Assembly (NCBI GenBank): GCA_013791885.1
Contig: VMSZ01000034.1
Location: 1-64,000, forward strand
Source of the DNA: Sulfurimonas sp.
Lineage (GTDB): Bacteria; Campylobacterota; Campylobacteria; Campylobacterales; Sulfurimonadaceae
Length of the DNA stretch: 64,000 bases
Direction of reading: 5' to 3'
Under the pieces are notes generated by a model. It saw only the letters and a program-made list of their open reading frames with translations, made no database searches and was not told the DNA's origin. How positions within the stretch are numbered: position 1 is the first letter of the stretch; each line of letters begins with the position of its first letter. The position numbers and the translations under genes were made by a program. Below, in pieces: positions 42,760-50,889 of the stretch.

Positions 42760-43419
42760 TTAGCCTACACTCACATCTTTATTGCGTTTTTTAAAGTACT
42801 CTTTCTCAACACGGCAAAGAGGACAGGCCCCTGGAGGTTTTTTGCCTTTATGGACATGGCCGCAGACTTCACACACCCACTCTTCATCATCATCGCCTTC
42901 AAAGAAACCTTCCGCTTCAAGTGCTTCAAGCAGTTCTCTGTACTCTTTTTCATGCTCGACTTCCACACGTCCGATTGCTTTAAACATTCTGGCAATTTCC
43001 TTGAGTCCTTCTTCTCTGGCTATCTCTTCAAATTCAGGATACATTATTTCATGCTCATACTGCTCGCCATCGGCCGCATAGACTAAGTTTTTAGCTGTTG
43101 AATCAAACTCGAAGTCATGCACGAGCTTATTGTATGCTTTGTACTCCGCCATTGCGTGATACTTCTCATTATTCGCAGCTTCTTGCAGAAATCTTGCAAT
43201 TCTATGGAAACCCTCTTTGTAAGCTATATCCGCAAAGAATTCATATTTGTTTCTCGCCTGAGATTCACCCGCAAAAGCTTTCATTAGATTGACAGCTGTC
43301 AAATTTTCTGTGATGCATTCCATATGCTCACCACAACAAACTAAGGTTCCACCCCCAACATTTTGAACTTCTACTTCATTGCCGCATTTATTGCATTTAT
43401 AAGTTTCATATTTTCTCAT
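42760..43419 (-). CDS. Desulforubrerythrin
   Basis: This 219-residue protein has three iron sites in a row. An N-terminal desulforedoxin-like site has C9, C12 and the adjacent C28, C29. A four-helix rubrerythrin diiron domain follows with E52, E85, H88 and later Glu/His ligands in EYEHEI and EVEHEKEY. A C-terminal rubredoxin has C183, C186, C199 and C202. This architecture is that of desulforubrerythrin, described in Campylobacter jejuni as an NADH-linked hydrogen peroxide reductase. It follows the Dps-like ferritin by 18 bases, so both form one oxidative-stress operon. Confidence 0.93.
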   Translation of the reverse strand: MRKYETYKCNKCGNEVEVQNVGGGTLVCCGEHMECITENLTAVNLMKAFAGESQARNKYEFFADIAYKEGFHRIARFLQEAANNEKYHAMAEYKAYNKLVHDFEFDSTAKNLVYAADGEQYEHEIMYPEFEEIAREEGLKEIARMFKAIGRVEVEHEKEYRELLEALEAEGFFEGDDDEEWVCEVCGHVHKGKKPPGACPLCRVEKEYFKKRNKDVSVG

Positions 43420-43437
43420 TCTTTTTTCCTTTTATAA

Positions 43438-43953
43438 TTATTGTAAATTTTTCTTTAAATCTGCTACAAACTCTGTAATATCATCATGCAGTGCCTGAAG
43501 GTCTTCTTCATGCTCAACCTCATCACCAAGGATAGAACTTATCAAATCATAGGTAACAATATCTTTATTTCTCGTAGTTTCAACGATGTTACTATACGTT
43601 CGTATAGCGCATTGCTCACCTTTTATAGCGTCTTCTAAAATCTTTACAACGTCAAAATCTTTGGGTGCGTCATAGCCACAATTTGTTTGCGTAAACCACT
43701 CTTGCGGGTGTAAAATTGGTGTGCCGCCAAGTTGCAAAATCCTGTCTGCAATCATAGTCGCGTGTCTTAGCTCATCTGCCGCATGTTGATTTAGTTCAAC
43801 TATAGCTGCATCTTTCATAAGCCCTTTAATAACCTTACTCTCTATAAAATATTGGTAATACGCAAGCCACTCATCCGCGTATGCTCTGTTGAGTAAAGTA
43901 ATTATTTCGTCTACCTCTATCCCTTTAATGATAGAATTTCCAACTCTTGCCAT
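43438..43953 (-). CDS. Dps-like ferritin (DPSL type)
   Basis: This 171-residue four-helix ferritin has ferroxidase ligands in ADEWLAYY (E28), ADELRHA (E61, H64), KGEQC (E113) and GDEVEHE (E145, H148). C92 and C115 match the paired cysteines that set the DPSL (thioferritin) group apart from ordinary Dps and bacterioferritin. The group stores iron while using hydrogen peroxide as oxidant. It is first gene of an operon with desulforubrerythrin. A perfect 15-bp palindrome, a candidate Fur/PerR-type operator, lies 25-39 bases upstream. Confidence 0.85.
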   Translation of the reverse strand: MARVGNSIIKGIEVDEIITLLNRAYADEWLAYYQYFIESKVIKGLMKDAAIVELNQHAADELRHATMIADRILQLGGTPILHPQEWFTQTNCGYDAPKDFDVVKILEDAIKGEQCAIRTYSNIVETTRNKDIVTYDLISSILGDEVEHEEDLQALHDDITEFVADLKKNLQ

Positions 43954-43977
43954 TTTGTACTCCTTTTAGCTTATAAA

Positions 43978-43992
43978 GGATAATTTTTATCC
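43978..43992 (-). promoter_or_regulatory. Perfect palindrome upstream of the Dps-like ferritin
   Basis: GGATAA-TTT-TTATCC is a 15-base palindrome, 25 bases before the start codon. The core GATAA...TTATC resembles half of a Fur/PerR-type site, and regulation of a peroxide-iron operon by such a factor would make sense. The regulator is inferred only. Confidence 0.45.
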
Positions 43993-44028
43993 GTTAGTAA
44001 CTTTACTCTTTAAATTCTTTGGATTTAA

Positions 44029-44553
44029 TTAATGGAAAGTGAAATCGCTTTTTGTGCGGAGATTCTTTTTTAAAAGAAAAATGTTTATGTAGTGAATTTC
44101 AAGTATTTCATACTCTTTGGTTACATTTGGAAGTTTTACTTTAAATTCATCGCCTGTACTTTTACCTAATAGTGCGCGTGCTAATGGGGAATGTACAGAG
44201 ATAAGGCCGTTTTCCGGTTCGCTTTCTAAAACGCCGCAGATAGTGTAGGTTTCTTCATCACCGTTGTGAATATTTTCCACTTTTACACTGCTGCCAAAGC
44301 TCACTCGGGAGTGTTCGTGCAGGGAAGGGTCAATTATTTGGGAGTTCTGTATCATGGAGTTAAGATAAAATAATCTTTTATCTATAAAACGCAGCTTCTC
44401 TTTTGCGGCTTGATAATCTGCGTTTTCACTGCGGTCGCCAAGAGCAGCGGCGACAAGTTTTTCATGAGCTACTTTTGGTTTTTCATGTTCAAGCAAAAAC
44501 TTGAACTCTTCTATGAGAAGGTCATAACCCTCGACACTCATTGGCTCTTTCAA
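44029..44553 (-). CDS. Transcript cleavage factor, GreB-like
   Basis: This 174-residue protein rescues arrested RNA polymerase. The N-terminal coiled coil carries AALGDRSENADYQAAKEKLRFIDKRLFYLNSMI, with the acidic tip (D, E) that enters the polymerase channel; the wording RSENADY is closer to GreB than to GreA. The C-terminal FKBP-like domain contains SPLARALLGKSTGDEFKV. A short C-terminal extension follows. It lies 8 bases after a small unknown gene on the same strand. Confidence 0.87.
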   Translation of the reverse strand: MKEPMSVEGYDLLIEEFKFLLEHEKPKVAHEKLVAAALGDRSENADYQAAKEKLRFIDKRLFYLNSMIQNSQIIDPSLHEHSRVSFGSSVKVENIHNGDEETYTICGVLESEPENGLISVHSPLARALLGKSTGDEFKVKLPNVTKEYEILEIHYINIFLLKKNLRTKSDFTFH

Positions 44554-44561
44554 GAAGAGCC

Positions 44562-44891
44562 TTAACTTGCAAAACCTACTATATAGTAGGTCTCTTTATT
44601 CTCTAGTTTATTGACTGCAACTTTAAATTTCTCGCTGAAGTGTTCTATTTTCTCACGTGCAGCTTGTGCTAATTCTGCACTTGGAGCTTCTATTTTTATT
44701 TTAAAGCAGTCATTCGAATTTGATAAAGCAACATAAGAGCCGTCTACTTTTAAATGGTCATGTAAGTCCATAATATGTTTTTGAATTTTTTCGTATCCCG
44801 AAGTATTGTTTTCTATTTTTTCGAGCTGATTTAATAAAGCATCATTTGGTACATACCCAAGTTGTTTCAACATAGCATCTCTCTGTAGCAT
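44562..44891 (-). CDS. Small conserved protein of unknown function
   Basis: A 109-residue soluble protein, helical in the first half (DALLNQLEKIENNTSGYEKIQKHIMDL) and more mixed in the second. It has no signal peptide or recognised motif. It is the first gene of a two-gene unit with the GreB-like factor. It is divergent from the HDOD gene. Confidence 0.65.
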   Translation of the reverse strand: MLQRDAMLKQLGYVPNDALLNQLEKIENNTSGYEKIQKHIMDLHDHLKVDGSYVALSNSNDCFKIKIEAPSAELAQAAREKIEHFSEKFKVAVNKLENKETYYIVGFAS

Positions 44892-44976
44892 GGAGTTTTA
44901 CTCTTTTTTTCAAATTTTGTGAAAAAATCATAACAGTTTTTTGTAAACATTCAGAATTAATTTTATTTGCTTTAAC

Positions 44977-44982
44977 TATAAT
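44977..44982 (+). promoter_or_regulatory. Promoter -10 box for the HDOD gene
   Basis: TATAAT 39 bases before the ATG at 45022, preceded by a T-rich stretch. AGAGAG supplies the ribosome site. It probably drives the HDOD-rnr-holA unit. Confidence 0.55.
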
Positions 44983-45021
44983 AATGGCAAATACTCAAAA
45001 TTTTAATAAAGAGAGACACTT

Positions 45022-45825
45022 ATGACTGAAGAGATACTCAAAAAGATAAAGCAACTTCCTCCGCTTCCAGAGTCTGCTATGCAGATAGAAGCCGTGTATC
45101 AAAGCCCAGACAGCAGCTTTAATGACATGGTTAAAATTTTAGAAAAAGATCCTCTTTTAACGGCAGATATTCTCAAAGCTGCGAATTCTCCGTTATATGG
45201 TTTTTCTCGAGAAATAAACGCAATCAGCCAAGCAGTCGGACTTTTTGGCATGGGAACTGTCAGAGGTTTTGCACTTGCGAGCATTGTTAAAAAAAGCTTT
45301 TCTCTTGATTTGTCTCCATATGGAATAAGCAACGAGATGTTTTCAGAACTTTCTAAAAAACAGCATGGCCTCATGACTGCCTGGTGTCTTAGAAAAGAGA
45401 ACAAACTTTTGGGTGTTTTATCACCTGCTGCGTTTCTTGTAGAGATTGGCAAGGTTCTTATCTCGCAACAAATCATGGCTGATGGAACTCAAAATGAATT
45501 CCGTGATGCCCTCAAAGAATTGCAAGATGTTGAAGCAGCTGAGAGAAAAGTAGTTGGCACAGACACGCCTGAAGTCAGTGCTACCATCTTTTCACAGTGG
45601 AAATTTGAAGAAGGACTTGTTGAAGTAATTAAACATTGCCAAAATCCAAAGAATGCTTCAACTCCGAATAATCAAAGAGCTGCGTCAATTTTAAATGTTG
45701 TACGTGTCTGTGTCCCAATCAACGGAGTTATTACAGATGAAAGCGTTGCGCAGGCGAAAGAACTTATCACAGCTTACGGTTTAGATATGGAAAGCTTTGA
45801 TAAAGCATTAGAAAACGCGAGATAG
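45022..45825 (+). CDS. HDOD-domain protein
   Basis: This 267-residue signalling protein is built from one HDOD domain: LPPLPESAMQIEAVYQSPDSSFNDMVKILEKDPLLTADILKAANSPLYGF, then AVGLFGMGTVRGFAL. It lacks the HD metal residues and so is unlikely to be an enzyme. HDOD proteins are found in chemotaxis and c-di-GMP contexts. It is 6 bases before rnr, so it is probably the first gene of an operon with rnr and holA. Confidence 0.87.
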   Translation: MTEEILKKIKQLPPLPESAMQIEAVYQSPDSSFNDMVKILEKDPLLTADILKAANSPLYGFSREINAISQAVGLFGMGTVRGFALASIVKKSFSLDLSPYGISNEMFSELSKKQHGLMTAWCLRKENKLLGVLSPAAFLVEIGKVLISQQIMADGTQNEFRDALKELQDVEAAERKVVGTDTPEVSATIFSQWKFEEGLVEVIKHCQNPKNASTPNNQRAASILNVVRVCVPINGVITDESVAQAKELITAYGLDMESFDKALENAR

Positions 45826-45831
45826 ATTTCC

Positions 45832-47772
45832 TTGAAATCTCTTCTCATTAGGCTCACACTGGGCCTACACGAACAAGACATTACGCCTGAAGAAATGGTA
45901 CATGTCAATAACTTTTTAGCAAAAAAATACATCACAAAGCATGACAGTCTTTATAAATTCAACTCCAAATACCGTGCAGGGACTCTGGGTCTTGTTCAAA
46001 ATGGCACAGCCTATTTACACGTTATAGGAGAAAATGTTCGTGATTTATTTATTGGTGATGGAGATTTAGGCACGGCTAAAGAAGGTGACCTGATCATTGC
46101 TTCAAGAAATCTTGGGGTTCGAGGAACACCAAGTGCCAGAGTTGCAGAAATTGTAGGACGAGCTGTGAGTTACAGTGTTGCATACATTATAGAAAAAGAC
46201 AAACATCGCTCTTTAGTTGACTTAAAAACAGAGTTTCCAGTCGGTGCAGAACTTAGCAAAGAACAACTAGAAAGCTATGAAGTCGGAGATGTTTTTAAAG
46301 TCAACAACCAAGAAAACATCATTATGGAGAAACTCGGAAACATCAACGACCCTTTAGTTGATGAAAAAATAGTTTTGGCTCAGTTTAACAAACATGATGA
46401 ATTCAGCCAGGATGTTCTCGATATCGCTGCTTCATTTGCTCCTGTGGATGCAAAAAAATACCCTAAACGCAAAGACCTAAGAGCTCTTGCGTTTTGTACA
46501 ATCGACCCGGTCACGGCAAAAGATTATGATGATGCAATTTATTGGGATGACAAAAACACAACACTTTATGTCGCTATTGCAGACGTAAGCGAATATGTCA
46601 CTCCTTTTGGCGCAATTGATGATGAAGCGATTTACAGAAGTTTTTCCATCTACCTTCCTCACCGTTCTATTCCTATGCTTCCTCGTCAACTGAGTGAAAC
46701 TCTTTGTTCACTTCAGCCACACGTTGATAGACTTGCCTATGTTTTTGAGATTAAACTTGATTTGGAAAGTCTGGAAGTAGCAAGTTCTCACGTTTATGAA
46801 GCCATCATCCACTCTCAAAGAAGATTTAACTACGAAGAGATAGATGCGTTCTTTGAGGGGAAACTTCAAGCTCAAAATAAAGAAGAGAAAGAGATTTTTG
46901 CTTACATAAAAAAACTAAGAGTCGTCACTGACGCTCTCAAAGAAAAAAGACTCAAAGTCGGGTATAACTTCCGTTCATCTGAGCTTGAAATGACTATAGA
47001 CGAAAACTCAAATCTTGTCTCAACTTCGCTTGCAGAAGAAACGCCATCGCACGGACTGATTGAAGATTGTATGCTTTTAGCCAACAAAGAAGCGGCGAAA
47101 CAGTTTGAGCGGGGAATTTTCAGAATCCATGAGCCGCCAAGTCAGGCAAAACTGCAAAATCTTTATCAGGAACTCGCGGGAATCGGTATGTCAATTGACA
47201 TCAAAAATTCTATTAAAGAAACTATTACAGATATACAAAAACAAGCAACCGAGATGGGGCTAGAGTCTGAAGTCGATACCCTCATCATCCGTTCTCAGAT
47301 GCAGGCAAGATACGCTCCTCTAAACGCAGGACACTTTGGATTAGGTTTTGAGCAGTATACGCACTTCACTTCGCCAATACGCCGTTACTCGGACCTCATC
47401 GTCCATAGACTTCTTAAAGCAATTGCCAACAATGACACGGTTGAAGGATCTTATGTTCTAAGAAACATAGAAGCGCTAGCAATGGCCATCAGTGAAAAAG
47501 AACGAGAAGCAAGTACGATAGAATCAGAATTTATGGCCAGAAAATTTGCGCGCTGGGCTGCTGGGAATCTTGGCAATGAATTTAAAGCCCGCATTAGCGG
47601 TACTGAACCAGACTTAAAAGCAGACTTACATGATGAGATTATGGGAGCAAGGTTAGCTCTTAGCTCTGCAATTCCAGTCATTTTATTTGAAGATGTCATT
47701 GTAAGAATAGACAAAGCAGACATCGCAAAAGCCAAAATTTTTGCCACAGTTGTTTCTAAAGTCGAGGAATAA
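45832..47772 (+). CDS. rnr: Ribonuclease R (RNB family)
   Basis: This is a 3'-5' exoribonuclease that degrades structured RNA. The RNB core contains AFCTIDPVTAKDYDDAIYWDDK, the aspartate cluster for magnesium, and GFEQYTHFTSPIRRYSDLIVHR, the end of the catalytic domain. Cold-shock-like domains precede it. With 646 residues it is shorter than E. coli RNase R; the basic C-terminal tail and most of the S1 domain are missing or reduced. The start is TTG, 6 bases after the HDOD stop. It overlaps holA by 1 base. Confidence 0.9.
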   Translation: MKSLLIRLTLGLHEQDITPEEMVHVNNFLAKKYITKHDSLYKFNSKYRAGTLGLVQNGTAYLHVIGENVRDLFIGDGDLGTAKEGDLIIASRNLGVRGTPSARVAEIVGRAVSYSVAYIIEKDKHRSLVDLKTEFPVGAELSKEQLESYEVGDVFKVNNQENIIMEKLGNINDPLVDEKIVLAQFNKHDEFSQDVLDIAASFAPVDAKKYPKRKDLRALAFCTIDPVTAKDYDDAIYWDDKNTTLYVAIADVSEYVTPFGAIDDEAIYRSFSIYLPHRSIPMLPRQLSETLCSLQPHVDRLAYVFEIKLDLESLEVASSHVYEAIIHSQRRFNYEEIDAFFEGKLQAQNKEEKEIFAYIKKLRVVTDALKEKRLKVGYNFRSSELEMTIDENSNLVSTSLAEETPSHGLIEDCMLLANKEAAKQFERGIFRIHEPPSQAKLQNLYQELAGIGMSIDIKNSIKETITDIQKQATEMGLESEVDTLIIRSQMQARYAPLNAGHFGLGFEQYTHFTSPIRRYSDLIVHRLLKAIANNDTVEGSYVLRNIEALAMAISEKEREASTIESEFMARKFARWAAGNLGNEFKARISGTEPDLKADLHDEIMGARLALSSAIPVILFEDVIVRIDKADIAKAKIFATVVSKVEE

Positions 47773-48734
47773 TGTACAAAAGCGAGTTTGACAAACATAT
47801 ACAAAACAAGTCTGTCACAAACAGTTTTGTTTTTTACGGAGAGAGTGCGTTTCTTATAGATATGTACACGCAGATGCTTAGTAACGTGGAGGATGCTTCT
47901 GTTTTAAAGTTTTACCATAATGAGTATGATTTTAATTCAGCCAAAGCACATCTCTCTCAAGCATCTTTATTTGGCGACAGAAATATCCTCATCATTAAAA
48001 GTGAGAAAAAAGTACCAAAAAAAGAGCTTGATGTTCTTTTAGCCTACTGTGAAAAAAACAGTGACAATATTTTTATCTATGCCTATTACGGTGATGATCA
48101 TAAAACGTACGCCAAAGGTTTCGACGCTAAGAAAGTTATGAGCGTGCGTTTTTTTCATCCAAAAGATTTTGAAGCGCAAAATATTGTTTTGGCACTCGCC
48201 AAAGATAAAAAAGTAGACATAGATAAATATTCCATTGCTCACCTGCTTCATATTCATCATGGAAATGTTGCGCTTGCCTGCAATGAACTTGACAAATTTA
48301 AAGTCTACGACAGAACTATTACAACCAAAGATATTGACACCCTTGTTTATGGTTTGGCAGAAGTCAATCTTGATGATTTTCTCAAAAAACTCTTGGCAAA
48401 AAAGGAGTTTCTTCCTGATTTGCAAAACATCTTGGAGCATGGGGAAGATGAAATAAGAGTCATTACTGCACTGACTTCTTACATAACGCAACTCTATATG
48501 TTTAACATCTACATCCGCGTCAATGGTTCGGCTAACGCTTTAGATATTCTAGGGTATCCTGCTCCAAAATTTGTAGTTGATGAAAAAGCTGCGCTTTCAC
48601 TGAAGTTTAAACCAAGCGTCTACTATAAACTTCACGAACTGCTTTTGGAGAGTGAATTAAAAATGAAAAGTTCAAATGTAGACAAAAGTGCAATTTTGCT
48701 TTCAACACTCATTAAAGTTCAGAAAAATCTCTAA
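47772..48734 (+). CDS. holA: DNA polymerase III subunit delta
   Basis: HolA is the clamp-loader subunit that opens the beta clamp. The 320-residue protein begins YKSEFDKHIQNKSVTNSFVFYGESAFLIDMY, the non-Walker AAA-type start, and contains DRNILIIKSEKKVPKKELDVLLAYCE and the C-terminal collar helices. Overall similarity in this family is low, so the call relies on this pattern and on length. It follows rnr with a 1-base overlap. Confidence 0.85.
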   Translation: MYKSEFDKHIQNKSVTNSFVFYGESAFLIDMYTQMLSNVEDASVLKFYHNEYDFNSAKAHLSQASLFGDRNILIIKSEKKVPKKELDVLLAYCEKNSDNIFIYAYYGDDHKTYAKGFDAKKVMSVRFFHPKDFEAQNIVLALAKDKKVDIDKYSIAHLLHIHHGNVALACNELDKFKVYDRTITTKDIDTLVYGLAEVNLDDFLKKLLAKKEFLPDLQNILEHGEDEIRVITALTSYITQLYMFNIYIRVNGSANALDILGYPAPKFVVDEKAALSLKFKPSVYYKLHELLLESELKMKSSNVDKSAILLSTLIKVQKNL

Positions 48735-48785
48735 GCTTTTTTAGCTGTTTTATGTTAAAATACGCCCTTATTATAGGGGTGTTTA

Positions 48786-50324
48786 GTGATAAAATTATTT
48801 CTGTTTTTATTAGTTTTTTTTATCTGCCCTGCCTTATTGCTTGCTGATAAACAAAAAAATATTCTCATCATCCATTCTTACTCTCAGGAGTATCTCTGGA
48901 CGAAAAATCAGCACGAAGGTTTTGTACAGCATCTTCGACATGACTTCAACGAGCCTCTTACAATATCTACAGAATATCTTGACACAAAGCGGGTAACCTT
49001 TACTTTAGAATACCAAAAAAAATTTATAGAATATATCAATATGAAATATAGAGAATTATCTCCGAACCTCATTTATGTTACTGACGACAATGCTATCAAC
49101 TTTGTACTTCAAAACAGGAATACTCTCTTATTTAATGCTCCTGTTGTATTTTCGGGCATCAATAATTTAGATTTAGAAAAACGTCTTGACACAAACCATT
49201 TTACAGGTGTCTATGAAATTAAAGATGTGCAAGAAAATATAAATCTCCTTAAAATATTTTCACCCCAAACCAAAGAAATATATTTTCTTGGAGACGAGAC
49301 TGAAACATATAATGCGATAGAGCAAGATATTAAAAACAAACAAGTACATTTCCCAAATATGAAGTTTCATTTTATTCATGCAAAAAAATTTACACAAGTA
49401 CTATCAGAGTTGCAAAACCTTCCAAACAGATCTGTTGTTCTACTCACAACAATAGGCGGATTTGAGACGGATGACAGAGTGAACCAAACGCTTCAATCTT
49501 CCATAGATCAGTTGAGTAACATCAAAAATATTATCCTCATGAGTATGGAAGATGCGTATATCCAGAACAAAGTCATTGGAGGCTTTGTCACAGATGGAAA
49601 AAAGCAGGGTGATTTGGCTGCCAAAAAAGCTCGTAAAATACTGCAAAACGTTCCCGTTGAAAATATACAATCTACTTTTAGTGATGCCAACACCTATATG
49701 TTTGATAGAAAAGCTCTTCTTGAGGCTCAAATATTTCTGCCCGAGACTATCAAAAAGAAATCAAAAATCCTTAATGAAGAGGCCAGTTTTTACCTACGTT
49801 ACGAAAAAGCCATACTCAACACTTTTTTTATAGGTCTTCTTCTTATGCTTGTATTTATGGCTTTAATCTATTTTATCTCCAGAGAGAAAAAACAAGAGTT
49901 GCTCCTAAATCAGCGTAATCTTCTAAAAGCTCAAAAAGTGTTGCGAATGAATCAAAGAATTATTGAAAATATACAAAAGATTACACATTCGATTTATTGG
50001 GAATTAGATAATGAAACTTCTAAAATATTTTTAGTCAATACGACCAATATAAATTTACCCCTGCAAAACGAAAAAAAAATTTCTTATGATGATTTTTTCA
50101 ATTATTTAATATATCCAAGTGACTTTTATTTAATCAAAGAGAGTATGAAAGAAACCATAAGCTCTTTAAAAAGCGCTACGCTAGAGCATAGAATACTTTT
50201 AAGTGACGGTTCATCCGTAAATGTACTCAACTCTTTTGAATACAGTGAAAGAGATAATAATATGAAAATGATTATAGGAATAATGAAGCTTGTTGATGCG
50301 GAAAAGAATGATGTCAACAAATAA
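48786..50324 (+). CDS. Membrane sensor with periplasmic binding-protein domain and PAS-like tail
   Basis: The 512-residue protein starts at GTG with GGGG upstream. A signal peptide (about 1-20) leads into a periplasmic ABC-substrate-binding-like domain of about 310 residues (KNILIIHSYSQEYLWTKNQHEGF, then VVFSGINNLD, ILMSMEDAYIQNKVIGGFVTDG). A membrane helix (about 345-365), a short coiled coil and a PAS-like domain (about 390-505) complete it. There is no kinase, GGDEF or other output domain, so it must signal through a partner. The SCO-like and GGDEF-EAL genes behind it overlap and are the likely partners. Confidence 0.82.
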   Translation: MIKLFLFLLVFFICPALLLADKQKNILIIHSYSQEYLWTKNQHEGFVQHLRHDFNEPLTISTEYLDTKRVTFTLEYQKKFIEYINMKYRELSPNLIYVTDDNAINFVLQNRNTLLFNAPVVFSGINNLDLEKRLDTNHFTGVYEIKDVQENINLLKIFSPQTKEIYFLGDETETYNAIEQDIKNKQVHFPNMKFHFIHAKKFTQVLSELQNLPNRSVVLLTTIGGFETDDRVNQTLQSSIDQLSNIKNIILMSMEDAYIQNKVIGGFVTDGKKQGDLAAKKARKILQNVPVENIQSTFSDANTYMFDRKALLEAQIFLPETIKKKSKILNEEASFYLRYEKAILNTFFIGLLLMLVFMALIYFISREKKQELLLNQRNLLKAQKVLRMNQRIIENIQKITHSIYWELDNETSKIFLVNTTNINLPLQNEKKISYDDFFNYLIYPSDFYLIKESMKETISSLKSATLEHRILLSDGSSVNVLNSFEYSERDNNMKMIIGIMKLVDAEKNDVNK

Positions 50325-50889
50325 AAAAATATCCCTCACTGTTATTTCGCTTACTGTTTTTATGTTCATCTTTGTGTTCTTGCAAAATCTGCTCTTTAGC
50401 AGTACGAATCTTGAAAATTCAAAACTCGTTATTAACAAAGAGATTGACTCTCACATTTTAGATTCCATACAGGCGTCAAACATTGTACTTTTTTTTGGTT
50501 ATGTCGGCTGCACAGATGTTTGCACACCTCTTTTACATGAGCTAAACGCAATGTATTCATCAGCTGCCTTCGAAGAACTTCAAGGTTCTACAGCCATAGT
50601 TTTTGTCAATCTTATTCCTGAATCAAAATCCGATCAGGCACAGCTTTTTGCCTCATTTTTTAATAATAAGTTTATAGGCTTGCATTTAAACAAACAGGAA
50701 CTGTATTCCATAGACAGAAAATTCAGTCTTTTTTATTCACCAAGTATTTCAGATAAAAATGAACTTTCCCATTCAGACTCCATCTATCTTCTCAAAAAGA
50801 AAGATACTCGTCTTATCTTGGAAAATATCTATATGACACATCCGTTTAATGCAATGCAGCTCATTCAAGACATAAAGGACAACTCATGA
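50308..50889 (+). CDS. SCO1/SenC-like membrane-anchored thioredoxin-fold protein
   Basis: This 193-residue protein has an N-terminal membrane anchor (about 9-30) and a periplasmic thioredoxin fold. GYVGCTDVCTPLL gives C68 and C72, the CxxxC of SCO proteins, with threonine replacing the usual proline after it. H155 in LSHSDSIYLL fits the third copper ligand. SCO proteins deliver copper to cytochrome oxidase or reduce thiols. The start is uncertain between 50308, 50311 and 50290; GGAAAAG favours the first two. It overlaps the sensor gene and the GGDEF-EAL gene. Confidence 0.8.
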   Translation: MMSTNKKISLTVISLTVFMFIFVFLQNLLFSSTNLENSKLVINKEIDSHILDSIQASNIVLFFGYVGCTDVCTPLLHELNAMYSSAAFEELQGSTAIVFVNLIPESKSDQAQLFASFFNNKFIGLHLNKQELYSIDRKFSLFYSPSISDKNELSHSDSIYLLKKKDTRLILENIYMTHPFNAMQLIQDIKDNS

